A stretch of DNA of 64,000 nt from Tolypothrix tenuis PCC 7101 (GCF_002368295.1 NZ_AP018248.1:2054285-2118284), one strand, 5' to 3'. Positions 29,001-36,015 are shown, counted from the stretch's first letter. Numbers and translations: made by a program. The notes: generated from the sequence alone by a model not told the origin.

Positions 29001-29400
29001 ATTTATCCTTGAGGAAGTTGAGGATGTCTTTGACGTAGGGTTTGGCAGCTTCCCCCAGATGTGACAATGCCTCTGCTGCACTGGCACGAACATTTGAGTT
29101 AACGGATTTATCCTTGAGGAGTTTGCCAGCTTTCAGAGCAATATCCTCTGGTTTTTGAAACACTAATTTCAAATTTTTTAGATCGTATCCACCTAACTTA
29201 TCAAAAGCAAGTGTCTTTACTCGGTTATGTCCATCATCCAGGGCAGCTACTATACCGTTAATCTGCCAAGCTTCTGGCTTCGGCTTCGGCTGTTCTTTCG
29301 CACTCACCCAAGGTAAACACAGCAGGAGTGTCAACAGCAGGGTAAAGGAGAAGAGGAAGAAAAGGGAAAGCTTGTTAGCGCGGCGGGGAATTATGAGCAT
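26047..29400 (-). CDS. Exported HEAT-repeat / transmembrane / NACHT NTPase protein
   Basis: 1117 residues from the ATG at 29400; an upstream in-frame TTG at 29412 adds four. Order: a hydrophobic leader (about 10-34, ending WVSA); about twelve 35-residue HEAT/PBS-lyase-like repeats (about 93-520; consensus LKDKSVDSTVRSGAAVALGN then LGEAAKPYVKDI; the tenth has a 9-residue insertion); a helical linker; two membrane segments (about 655-710); then a NACHT-type STAND NTPase with Walker A EGDSGLGKSM (about 765) and Walker B LDICIDGLNE (about 825), and a helical tail. If the leader is used, the HEAT array is periplasmic and the NTPase cytoplasmic. The architecture suggests sensing outside and switching inside. 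Function unknown; signalling or defence are both possible. It is monocistronic. Confidence 0.8.
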   Translation of the reverse strand: MLIIPRRANKLSLFFLFSFTLLLTLLLCLPWVSAKEQPKPKPEAWQINGIVAALDDGHNRVKTLAFDKLGGYDLKNLKLVFQKPEDIALKAGKLLKDKSVNSNVRASAAEALSHLGEAAKPYVKDILNFLKDKSVDSTVRYGAAVALGNLGEAAKPYVKDIVDILKDKSVDNYVRSGAAVTLGNLGEAAKPYIKDIADILKDKSVDSTVRSGAAVTLGNLGEAAKPYIKDILDFLKDKSVDSTVRSGAAVALGNLGEATKPYVKDIADILKDKSVDNYVRSGAAVALGNLGEAAKPYVKDILDFLKDKSVDSTVRSGAASGLGNLGEAAKPYVKDILDFLKDKSVESTVRSGAAVALGNLGEAAKPYVKDIADILKDKSVDNYVRSGAAVALLNMGETAKPYVKDIFDFFKDKTSSTITYSNDSRIRTSAAEALANVGMKDTSKLYVKDIADILKDKTIDQDIRAGAASGLGNLGEAAKPYVKDILDFFKDETVEKGFRQDAAEALGKIEQLNLNNVLVILDRVYYVGQSEFLQWRFLSYLLGGGTDEVKTLLTWLGFPDPKTIPTSLSHDRGDKTLKIFAQAWEPSQGLARLREDLAKQIAVVARKVTWKPQDIVILETHYNNLKKAGYNEADSLQSVIVNLKGWQWFFNARTTILIHAAFWLALIFAYPKFPQVQAIFFWNPWVRRILGVGYVGFLLTWFPPFRRKLFEPFQPSLLADAGLDNFNPQAYFPDSQVKLPNTEEPVAITQVLPNIKGQIVLEGDSGLGKSMFLRHLVKTSPRLVVYLPARKCEKGVIEAIQAKLHGQAQDADFLKNLIYSGALDICIDGLNEVTADTRAKITQFVESYFRGNIIMTTQPLEWTPPSTAKIYKLQPLEQAQIQQFLISRQPRLPKDAKIQGKEYEQACANYLNQTLSTQPSAEELAAVNRILSNPMDLTVVALMLAQGESPDLFHLQQQQYNLMATEYQQEWKQEFPLKKFSQAVYDMRLNDEQALPGDEFYQVLQSLEDEKYKMVVSRQWQNEEGAAKKEWYFRHDKIMEFFLVQNFLGENEEAEKRLIDHMGDPRFRGVYFLLATLLPLDAAKELREKIIQYAADTKDHTVSDTFVQLLRPRAAVN
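27880..29110 (-). repeat. 105-bp coding tandem repeats of the HEAT array
   Basis: Units near 28280-29080 are nearly identical at DNA level, including synonymous positions (GTCTTTGACGTAGGGTTTGG recurs every 105 bp). This points to recent duplication or gene conversion rather than old HEAT divergence. Flanking units (about 27880-28260) are more divergent. Confidence 0.85.
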
Positions 29401-29766
29401 AATTGGGGGCAAGGTGGCCGATTACACCGATTATGAGTATAATATCAACCTTGCAATTCCTAATTCCTGATTGTGAGTATTTAAATACTTGCTCACGAGT
29501 ATTCAAGACTCATTAACGAAGCTCAGTTTTTAGCTCTAATACCAATTTCATGTGGAGTTGCACATATTTAGATCCACCTAAATCCCCCTTAAAAAGCTAT
29601 GCATTATAAAGGCGACGGTGTACACACAAGTCGAAAAAATACCTAAGCTATGCATTAAAGGACTAAAATTTTGTAACACTCAAAGTATCGCCCTAAGCGT
29701 CATCCCGCCCAGAACTGAAGTTCCGGGCTAATAGTCAAAGTCCACTCAAGTGGACTGAAATATACT

Positions 29767-29906
29767 AGACCTTTTGCATGAATCTTTGCCCTCACCCTAA
29801 ATCCCTCTCCCGGGGGGAGAGGGACTTTGATATCGGCTCCCCTTCTCCCGAAATTGGGAGAAAAAGCTGGGGGATGAGGGTAAGTTTTGTATTCGTGCAA
29901 GAAGTC
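29767..29906. mobile_element. Small inverted-repeat element (140 bp)
   Basis: Imperfect terminal inverted repeats AGACCTTTTGCATGAAT / ATTCGTGCAAGAAGTCT surround a core rich in CCCTCTCCC...GGGAGAGGG hairpins like the cargo of MITE family 1, but with different ends. Non-coding. Confidence 0.6.
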
Positions 29907-29998
29907 TATTGTTGAGAAAGTGCGATCGCCACAAATTGAACTACGATGTCTACGACAGGCTACGCCTGGGCTGTTGACTCTTGACGAATAATTTATTC

Positions 29999-30136
29999 AG
30001 GAATTACGCAACTGGCACATATATTTTCTACGGTGGCAGTCAAAAGTCCAGAGTCAAGGGTCAAAAATTGGACTTTTGACTTTTGACTTTTGACTCTGGA
30101 CAACCACTGTGCGAAAAATATGACACTTAACGTAAG
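29999..30136. mobile_element. MITE family 2, copy 1 (ACGCAA...TTGCGT ends)
   Basis: The ends are GGAATTACGCAACTGGCAC and, on the right, TGTGCGAAAAATATGACACT-like sequence. The core is AAGTCCAGAGTCAAGGGTCA facing a run of TTTTGACTTTTGACTCTGGA. It is related to the better-preserved copy at 60441-60585 and ends about 15 bp before the mltA start, so it lies in that gene's promoter/leader zone. Confidence 0.65.
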
Positions 30137-30151
30137 TACTCTTATTTTTTA

Positions 30152-31414
30152 ATGCTAAATAAACTTACAACTATTTCTCTGAGCCTACCTGTTGTTCTGC
30201 TAACGTTCCTAGTGGGGATGGCTTCTTTAGGACAATTAAAACTCAGTCCCGCAGAATGTCAGCTGAAAAAGTGGTATCTTCCTGAATCATCTTCCGCCAA
30301 TTCTCCGCAGAAATTACCAGTATTAATTCCCAGAGTCCCAGTAACTTGCTGTGAAGATGATACTTCTTGTGTGGATCAGGCGATTTATCAAATTGAAAAT
30401 GGACAACCAGCGCATAAAAAAGCGCTGTTACAGTCGATAGATCGCAGTCTACGCTATTTACAAACTCCCAGGGCGGAAGCGGCTTATCAAAATTATCAGG
30501 TACCAGGAATTACACGCGATCGCGTCTACAAAAGTTTGCTCAGATTTCGTCAGCTGCTACTAACGACAAATTCTGGAGCTGCATTGCATACAGCCATATC
30601 TCAGGAGTTTGTACTTTATCAGTCAATTGGTAAGGATAGCAAAGGTTCAGTTTTATTCACTGCCTATTATGAGCCAATGTATACAGCTAGTCGTGTACCG
30701 ACGGCAGAATACCGCTATCCTGTTTATAAATTACCTCCCGATTTAGATTCCTGGAGCTTACCGCATCCTACACGCCTGGAATTAGAAGGGGCTGACGGTT
30801 TGCAAGCTTCTAAGGGGAAACTGCGCGGCTTAGAGTTATTTTGGTTTCGCGATCGCCTGGAACCATACATGGTGCAAATTCAAGGTTCTGCGAAATTGCA
30901 ACTAACTGATGGTACTCTTACAAGTATTGGTTATGCAGGCAACATTGCGTATAATTATAAAAGTATTGGGCGAGAATTGGCGAACGATGGCAAATTACCG
31001 TTACAAGGGATGACTATGCCTATAATTCTCGACTATTTCCAAAAGTATCCCCAAGAATTGAACGTATATATTCCTCGCGATCCCAGCTTTGTGTTTTTTC
31101 ACGAAACCAAAGGCGCACCTGCACAGGGTTCTATCAGTCAACCACTGACAGCCGAACGTTCTATTGCTACAGATAAATCTCTCATGCCTCCCGGTGCTTT
31201 GGCGCTAATTCGCTCTGAGTTTCCCTTTGCCGATAGTACTGGTAAATTAAAACATCGCATTGTCAGCCGTTACGTACTCGATCAAGATACAGGCGGCGCG
31301 ATTAAAGGGCCTGGCAGGGTGGATTACTTTTTAGGGACTGGCAAAATAGCAGGCGATCGCGCTGGTGTCACAGTCAGCAATGGACAATTATTTTATCTAT
31401 TACTGAAGCCTTAA
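30152..31414 (+). CDS. mltA: MltA-type lytic murein transglycosylase
   Basis: Cleaves the MurNAc-GlcNAc bond of peptidoglycan to a 1,6-anhydro product in the periplasm. The 420-residue protein has an N-terminal hydrophobic signal/anchor (about 5-30). The MltA barrel domain follows (FTAYYEPMYTASRVPTAEYR, LFWFRDRLEPYMVQIQGSAK, GYAGNIAYNYKSIGREL). The 3D domain at the C-terminus has RYVLDQDTGGAIKGPGRVD and FLGTG with the conserved aspartates. Length matches cyanobacterial MltA. The signal has no clear lipobox cysteine. The ATG at 30152 is preferred. Confidence 0.93.
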   Translation: MLNKLTTISLSLPVVLLTFLVGMASLGQLKLSPAECQLKKWYLPESSSANSPQKLPVLIPRVPVTCCEDDTSCVDQAIYQIENGQPAHKKALLQSIDRSLRYLQTPRAEAAYQNYQVPGITRDRVYKSLLRFRQLLLTTNSGAALHTAISQEFVLYQSIGKDSKGSVLFTAYYEPMYTASRVPTAEYRYPVYKLPPDLDSWSLPHPTRLELEGADGLQASKGKLRGLELFWFRDRLEPYMVQIQGSAKLQLTDGTLTSIGYAGNIAYNYKSIGRELANDGKLPLQGMTMPIILDYFQKYPQELNVYIPRDPSFVFFHETKGAPAQGSISQPLTAERSIATDKSLMPPGALALIRSEFPFADSTGKLKHRIVSRYVLDQDTGGAIKGPGRVDYFLGTGKIAGDRAGVTVSNGQLFYLLLKP

Positions 31415-31795
31415 AAATAAATTTCTTGTGAATTTTTAACAGCTAAATGTTACTAAATTTGCAATTTTATTTTGGAACTTTTAAAAGCATTCTTCGTCAT
31501 TCAATTTAGGTATTATTACAAAGTTGTTCTTGCTTTCATTATGAGCATGAATGTTATTTGTAATAACACCTATTGTTAGATTGCCGCCACATAAATTCCA
31601 AAGTTAAAAATCAAAAGTCAAAAATCTTAAGGCTGTGGTTTGATAATTTTGGTTTCTGGGAATCGGTCTAATTATGTACGCCAATCTGTACGAGGAAGTT
31701 TTGATTGTTGCAGCTTATTCTTGCCTTTAGCATCTATTCAACGGTCAAATTTCAGGCAATGGCACTAAATTTATCAGTTTACAATAGGGGTTAAC
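31415..31795. other. Intergenic region between mltA and the PIN gene
   Basis: No gene. It holds one inverted repeat, AGGTATTATTACAAA (31508-31522) against TTTGTAATAACACCT (31557-31571), one mismatch in 15 with a 34-base loop. No flanking T-run makes it a convincing terminator. It may be a small repeat element or regulatory hairpin. Confidence 0.5.
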
Positions 31796-32248
31796 GTGCT
31801 AAGAATTTTAGTTGATGCCGATTTAATCTTAGAAGCTTTAATGAATCGCTACAACTGCGTAGAAGATGTTAGCAATCTCTTAGATGTAGCCCATCCTTTG
31901 GTGCAAATATATATAACTGATATCGGTTGGCAAAGGATTTCCAATTATATTAGTCGCCTGCAAAATTCTCAGATTGCTGAGATAGTAATTAATTGGTTAC
32001 AAGAAAAAATCCAAATTTGCCCAGTTGACAACAGCATCTTACAACAAGCCAGAGTCTCACCCCTGCAAGATTTTGACTCTGCTGTAGAATTAGTTTGTGT
32101 GAGCGATCGCCTTCTTCATGCTATTGTTACCCACAAGCCAGATAATTTTGCAGACGCACCTAATAAAGTTGTGATTTGGTCAATGACAGAATTGTGGGTG
32201 CGGGCAAATTTAGAGATGAAATATATGTATGCGGGAAAAGTAATTTAG
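31796..32248 (+). CDS. PIN-domain protein (VapC-like putative ribonuclease)
   Basis: A 150-residue single PIN-like domain: LVDADLILEALMNR at the N-terminus with the first acidic residue, LQDFDSAVELVCVSDR in the middle, and the HAIVTHKPDNF segment typical of the PIN beta-strand before the last acidic site. PIN nucleases of this size are usually toxins of VapBC-type modules. The start is GTG at 31796 (AGGGG about nine bases upstream). No antitoxin lies directly upstream. The XRE gene at 32266-32598 is convergent, not operonic, so pairing is doubtful. Confidence 0.65.
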   Translation: MLRILVDADLILEALMNRYNCVEDVSNLLDVAHPLVQIYITDIGWQRISNYISRLQNSQIAEIVINWLQEKIQICPVDNSILQQARVSPLQDFDSAVELVCVSDRLLHAIVTHKPDNFADAPNKVVIWSMTELWVRANLEMKYMYAGKVI

Positions 32249-32265
32249 TCTCGTATACAAAAAAG

Positions 32266-32598
32266 TCAAGTTGATGAGGGTGTACGAGAAGAAGCGATCG
32301 CGATCGCTACATCCTCACGAGTTCCACCTACAATTAAAATTGTCCGAACCATCAAATCTAGAGAAACAGACGGATCGCCTGCTTCCATTTTGGCGACTCT
32401 TGACTGACTAGAATTAATTTTTTTGGCTAAATTCGCCTGAGAAAGATTATGTTTGAGACGTAATTCTTTCAAATATCTACTTAAAGATAATTTCATCTCA
32501 ATAAAAGCTTCTTCCTCAGGGGAAAGTTCTAGAAAGTCAGATGCATTTCCTACACGCCAACCTGCTGCTTCTAGTCGTTGGCGTTTAGCTGTATCCAT
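32266..32598 (-). CDS. XRE-family HTH protein, HigA-like antitoxin
   Basis: A 110-residue protein. The N-terminal segment MDTAKRQRLEAAGWRVGNASDFL is typical of HigA-like antitoxins that are preceded by a RelE/HigB toxin. It is followed by a helix-turn-helix domain (LRLKHNLSQANLAKKINSSQ...VAKMEAGDPSVSLDLMVR). The upstream flank, where the toxin gene would be expected, instead holds a hairpin and MITE copy C from 32710. Either the toxin was lost or this is a solitary regulator. It converges with the PIN gene, with 17 bp between the stops. Confidence 0.75.
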   Translation of the reverse strand: MDTAKRQRLEAAGWRVGNASDFLELSPEEEAFIEMKLSLSRYLKELRLKHNLSQANLAKKINSSQSRVAKMEAGDPSVSLDLMVRTILIVGGTREDVAIAIASSRTPSST

Positions 32599-32682
32599 AA
32601 GTCAGTTGTTTAGTTAGTGAATAAATTAACTATCCTGAGACATTCTGTCATATAACTTTAACCGTTTCTGACAGTTTTGAAT

Positions 32683-32702
32683 CACCCGTTTGGGTGTTTT
32701 TT
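32683..32702 (+). terminator. Short hairpin followed by T-run
   Basis: CACCC-GTTT-GGGTG and then TTTTTT, a compact intrinsic-terminator shape on the plus strand. No plus-strand gene ends just upstream, so it may be a relic of a lost gene. Confidence 0.5.
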
Positions 32703-32709
32703 ATTAAGC

Positions 32710-33018
32710 TAATACCAATTTGAAAAAAGAAGGCGACAGATTGTAGGGGCATGGCACTGCCCATTGGTGTCAACTTAACGTGAAACCCTCTTGGTTGCAA
32801 GGTTTTTGCCCTCACCCCCAGCCCCTCTCCCACCGGGAGAGGGGAGCAAGAGATTTAATTCCCCTTCTCCTGGGGGAGAAGGGGTTAGGGGATGAGGGCG
32901 CGAGGTATTTGTACAACACGCGCTGTATATAGCTTTTAGCTTAAGTTGACACGTATGGGCACTGCCTTGCCCTCTAGAATATATTGATGTGTCGCAAACA
33001 TGATTTGAATTGGTATTA
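32710..33018. mobile_element. MITE family 1, copy C (nested insert)
   Basis: The ends are TAATACCAATTTGAAAAAAG and TTTGAATTGGTATTA. The inner insert runs from GTGTCAACTTAACG (about 32768) to CTTAAGTTGACAC. Arms read GGGGCATGGCACTGCCC and GGGCACTGCCTTGCCC, shared only with copy D. The right half of this copy is included in a 125-bp tandem duplication. Confidence 0.82.
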
Positions 33019-33201
33019 TTAGGGTGTTTTTGAGAAACTCTCGTGCAAACCGACAGACTGACGCAACAAATTCAATCGTATGGGCACTGCCTTGCCCTCT
33101 AGAATATATTGATGTGTCGCAAACATGATTTGAATTGGTATTATTAGGGTGTTTTTGAGAAACTCTCGTGCAAACCGACAGACTGACGCAACAAATTCAA
33201 T
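32952..33201 (+). repeat. Perfect 125-bp tandem duplication covering a MITE end and the start of the HD gene
   Basis: Bases 32952-33076 and 33077-33201 appear identical by eye. Each copy contains the right end of MITE C, the leader TTAGGGTGTTTTTGAGAAAC, and the GTG start plus first 11 codons of the HD-domain gene. The upstream copy of the frame runs into a TAG soon after the junction. Only the downstream copy continues into the full gene. Confidence 0.9.
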
Positions 33202-33758
33202 TCATCATCGAAATTGATCGCTTAAAGCAGATACTCCGCCAAACCCTGCTGATAGATGGTTCGCGCCAAGAAAACAGTGCAGAACATTCTTGGCATTTAG
33301 CAATAATGGCGATGACATTAGCAGAATATGCGCCGGATGGTGTTGATATTTTCCAAGCAATCAAAATGCTATTGATTCATGATTTAGTAGAAATTGATGC
33401 TGGCGATACCTTCTGCTACGACGTGCAAGCTAATTCCAGTAAGGCAGAGAAAGAATTACAAGCAGCATCGCGGCTATTTGGAATTTTACCTTCAGATATC
33501 GGTAGTGAATTACGTTTACTCTGGGATGAATTTGAGGCTGGAGAAACACCCACTGCTAAGTTTGCTGCAGCTTTAGACCGGATACAACCTTTGCTGCACA
33601 ATCAACAAACAAAAGGTGGAACTTGGCGCATTCATGGTATCAGACGCGACCAAGTTATGAAACGAGTCGCACCCGTAGAAACAGGCGCACCAGAACTTTG
33701 GCCTTTTGTACTGCAATTAATAGAAGACAGCGTAAGCGCAGGATATTTAATGGCTTGA
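33168..33758 (+). CDS. HD-domain phosphohydrolase (HDDC2/YfbR-like)
   Basis: A 196-residue HD hydrolase: Q-IDRLKQILRQTLL N-terminal helix, His in ENSAEHSWHLAIMA, the HD pair in MLLIHDLVEIDAGDTF, and a distal Asp in AAALDRIQPLLHN. The set matches HDDC2/YfbR-type 5'-deoxynucleotidases, which remove phosphate from nucleoside monophosphates using a divalent metal. The substrate is inferred from the family. The start is GTG at 33168, within the second copy of the 125-bp duplication, so promoter and start region exist twice. Inverted MITE copies C and D flank the gene. Confidence 0.85.
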   Translation: MQTDRLTQQIQFIIEIDRLKQILRQTLLIDGSRQENSAEHSWHLAIMAMTLAEYAPDGVDIFQAIKMLLIHDLVEIDAGDTFCYDVQANSSKAEKELQAASRLFGILPSDIGSELRLLWDEFEAGETPTAKFAAALDRIQPLLHNQQTKGGTWRIHGIRRDQVMKRVAPVETGAPELWPFVLQLIEDSVSAGYLMA

Positions 33759-33840
33759 AAATGGGCATGGGGCATGGGGCATAGGGCATGGAGAAGACAG
33801 ATTTTTATGCTAGGTTGTGCCAAAATCTGAAGTGAATGGC

Positions 33841-34184
33841 TAATACCAAATCAAAAAATCAAATCATGCGATACATCAATATATTCTAGAGGGCAAGGCA
33901 GTGCCCATACGTGTCAACTTAACGTGAAACCCGCTTGGTTGCAAGGTTTCGCCCTCACCCCCAGCCCCTCTCCCACTGGGAGAGGGGAGCAAGAGATTTA
34001 ATTTCCCTTCCCCTGGGGGAGCAAGAGATTTAGTTCCCCTTCTCCCGGGGGAGAAGGGGTTAGGGGATGAGGGCGCGAGGTATTTGTACAACACGCGCCG
34101 TATATAGCTTTTAGCTTAAGTTGACACCAATGGGCAGTGCCTTGCCCCTACAATCTGTCGCATTCTTTTTTCAAATTGGTATTA
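33841..34184. mobile_element. MITE family 1, copy D (outer ends inverted relative to copy C)
   Basis: It begins TAATACCAAATC...CTAGAGGGCAAGGCAGTGCCC, the reverse complement of the right end of copy C. It ends GGGCAGTGCCTTGCCCCTAC...TTTTTTCAAATTGGTATTA, the reverse of the left end of copy C. The inner insert (GTGTCAACTTAACGTG...CTTAAGTTGACAC) has the same direction in C and D despite the inverted outer ends. It contains an extra partial duplication of the CCCTGGGGGAGCAAGAG segment. Confidence 0.82.
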
Positions 34185-34207
34185 CTTGATAGAACCAAGG
34201 AAACATT

Positions 34208-34250
34208 TAATTACCAATTACCAATTACCCATTACCCATTCCCAAAATCT
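34208..34250. repeat. Heptanucleotide repeat tract
   Basis: ACCAATT and ACCCATT units run into the last codons of the minus-strand ligase gene, so the C-terminal residues GMGNG are encoded by the tract. Confidence 0.7.
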
Positions 34251-34953
34251 CCTCCCATTCTGCTGGCGAGAGAGGTTCCTCAACCAACTCCATCTCAAAG
34301 CGATCGCTTGCAGCACTCATCAAAGCTGTAATAATTGTTTCTACACTCAAATGCTGGGGTAGTTTTACCTGCGTCCAAGATTCTGCACCAAATACCCGGG
34401 CAAATAATTCCGCATCTTGGTTTAAGCGGATGGAACCATGTTGTAAAATTGCCCCAGCGCGTCGTAGTTGCGCGCTACCAATGAGTTTACCGCCATCGCT
34501 TAGGACTAAATCTGCACCAGTAGCAGTCCCAAAACAGTTAGGGTTATTAATATAGCCTCGCCCAGCAGTACCATAGTGCAATTCTACGCCGAGCGATCGC
34601 CACCCTTGAATTAAAAACTCACAAATTTTTTGGTATGCTTGCAAGCGATCGCCTGGTAATCCAGATGTAACGACAGTATAAGTTAAATCGCCTTGGTGTA
34701 ATACTGCCCTGCCACCACTGGGACGGCGTACAATATCTAATTTTTCACCTTGCCAAGTTAAATTTTCCCAAAATTCTGGATATTGGCGTTGATGATAGCC
34801 CAAAGAAATCGCGGTTGGCGACCAAGTATAAAATCGCAGCGTTGGGGGATGTTTTCCAGTCTGGTGCTGTTCTAGTAACCATCTGTCAATTGCCATTTGC
34901 ACTTTACCAGCAGCTGCTATTAAGGGAATTAGTCGCCAAATGTTAGAGTTCAA
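34225..34953 (-). CDS. Lipoate-protein ligase / biotin-lipoate A/B family protein
   Basis: A 242-residue member of the LplA-like ligase fold: LRFYTWSPTAISLGYHQ, the key RRPSGGRAVLHQGDLTYTV glycine-rich loop, and GGKLIGSAQLRRAGAILQHGSI with the active-site-region lysine and the terminal strand. It would attach lipoyl or octanoyl groups to E2 or GcvH proteins in the cytoplasm. Substrate choice cannot be read from sequence alone. The C-terminal domain of full-length LplA is absent, as in many cyanobacterial homologues. The 5' end overlaps the 42-bp repeat tract edge, and the extreme C-terminus derives from a heptanucleotide repeat. Confidence 0.82.
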   Translation of the reverse strand: MNSNIWRLIPLIAAAGKVQMAIDRWLLEQHQTGKHPPTLRFYTWSPTAISLGYHQRQYPEFWENLTWQGEKLDIVRRPSGGRAVLHQGDLTYTVVTSGLPGDRLQAYQKICEFLIQGWRSLGVELHYGTAGRGYINNPNCFGTATGADLVLSDGGKLIGSAQLRRAGAILQHGSIRLNQDAELFARVFGAESWTQVKLPQHLSVETIITALMSAASDRFEMELVEEPLSPAEWEEILGMGNG

Positions 34954-35232
34954 GAGTCGGAAGTTGGTGATTGGAAGTGAAACTTTCGAGTTCAGAAGAC
35001 GGAAGTTGAAGCTTGGAAGTCGAATTTTCGAGTTCCGAAGGCGGAAGTTGAGGCTTGGAAGGCGAACTTTCGAGTTCCGAAGGTGAACGTTGGAGATTGG
35101 AAGGCGAACTTTCTAGTTCCGAAGGCGGAAGTTGGAGATTAGAAAGCGAACTTTCGAGTTCCGAAGGTGAACGTTGGAGATTGGAAGGCGAACCTTCGAG
35201 TTCAGAAGTCAAAATTTTGAGATTCAAAGGTG
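34954..35232. repeat. 42-bp tandem repeat (about 6 units) built of two 21-bp halves
   Basis: The unit reads about TTCCGAAGGCGGAAGTTGGA, then GATTGGAAGGCGAACTTTCG and AG. The two 21-bp halves share the ending GAAGGCG, and alternate units differ consistently (GGCGGAAGTTG versus GGTGAACGTTG), giving an 84-bp higher order. Frames stay open on both strands (14-residue repeats SELESSPSNLQRSP on minus). I do not call a gene. Confidence 0.85.
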
Positions 35233-35295
35233 AAAGTTCACAATTTTTTCTGAATTTATCGCTCCTCAAACACAGCCAATTTCCAAAATATCAAA

Positions 35296-35362
35296 ATTGT
35301 AGGGGCACGGCACTGATTCAATGTTGATTTTACTGAGAGTCTTTGGATGCCGTGCCCCTACT
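35296..35362. mobile_element. Short MITE-like element with GTAGGGGCACGGCA arms
   Basis: Inverted arms TGTAGGGGCACGGCA (about 35298) and TGCCGTGCCCCTAC (about 35349) enclose a core of about 37 bases. The arms equal the inner arms of MITE family 1, but the outer ends and insert are missing. It may be a deletion derivative. Confidence 0.6.
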
Positions 35363-35391
35363 TGCCAGATAAATAAAGCTTTAGCGATGAT

Positions 35392-35871
35392 TTATGCTGC
35401 GCCGAACTTAGATTGTAAGGCTTCGTCGTTGTTATCTGCGATGGTTGCCACAATTGTAATGAGGCGGGAGACTTCGCCGGGAGATAATTCTGCTAGTGTT
35501 CTTGTGGAGATGACGACAACTTGGTTTTCAATAATACCGAAACGTGCTTCAAAGGTGCTGCTACAGTTTAACTCTAGTAAATATCGCATCAATTCCGGTT
35601 CATTTTTCGCAGGTAACTTTAATACCGCAGACCAAACCGTGATTGTATCCTCATCACTTGTACCACTAAGTTGAACAAATACTTCCACGCTGCCGTATTT
35701 AAATTTCCAGAGATAATTACCGTCTGGAGTTTGGCTAACCATTGCACTGTCATCTTGTTCTAAGCTATCGATGACATTTTCAATAACTTCTACATGGTTA
35801 ATACTCGCAGTTTCCGCAATGAGATTCTCAACGAGTTCGTTGTTGGGTAGGGTTTCTTGGTAACTTGTCAT
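35392..35871 (-). CDS. YbjN domain protein
   Basis: A 159-residue protein that fits the YbjN (bacterial sensory transduction regulator-like) fold: SLEQDDSAMVSQTPDGNYLWKFKYGSVEVFVQLSG strands, then VWSAVLKLPAKNEPELMRYLLELNCSSTFEARFGI and VVVISTRTLAELSPGEVSRLI. YbjN proteins resemble type III secretion chaperones and lack a known enzyme activity. Overexpression phenotypes in E. coli concern motility and stress. It is monocistronic and diverges from the Rieske gene. Confidence 0.8.
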   Translation of the reverse strand: MTSYQETLPNNELVENLIAETASINHVEVIENVIDSLEQDDSAMVSQTPDGNYLWKFKYGSVEVFVQLSGTSDEDTITVWSAVLKLPAKNEPELMRYLLELNCSSTFEARFGIIENQVVVISTRTLAELSPGEVSRLITIVATIADNNDEALQSKFGAA

Positions 35872-36015
35872 ACAGATTTTTAGTTGAATATCGTTACTGA
35901 TTTATCTACACATACTTTATAGCTTGTCAACGCCAGTAGTTTTAGCTCCTAAAGTGATAGTCTGGTTTTCAGCCAAGTCAAATAGACTGAAAACGCCTAT
36001 CAAGATTACGCGCCT

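Larger units (their letters stand above)
29413..30151. other. Intergenic region between the HEAT-NACHT gene and mltA
   Basis: No gene. It carries two small inverted-repeat elements. One at about 29767-29906 has AGACCTTTTGCATGAAT and ATTCGTGCAAGAAGTCT ends around a CTCTCCC/GGGAGAG cargo. The other is at about 29999-30136 (separate entry). Unresolved fragments of other repeats lie near 29540-29700. Confidence 0.55.

Noticed and set aside
26047..29400. HEAT-repeat protein as a phycobilisome lyase (CpcE/F-like)
   Set aside because: The repeats resemble the PBS-lyase HEAT class, but the leader peptide, membrane segments and NACHT domain do not fit a lyase.
31796..32598. PIN and XRE genes as one toxin-antitoxin module
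   Set aside because: They are convergent, with stops 17 bp apart, and the XRE protein is of the HigA type that pairs with RelE/HigB-like toxins, not PIN toxins.
34943..35327. Open frames on both strands over the 42-bp array (about 108 and 90 codons)
   Set aside because: Both strands are open, as expected for a stop-free period divisible by three. Nothing favours either strand as coding.
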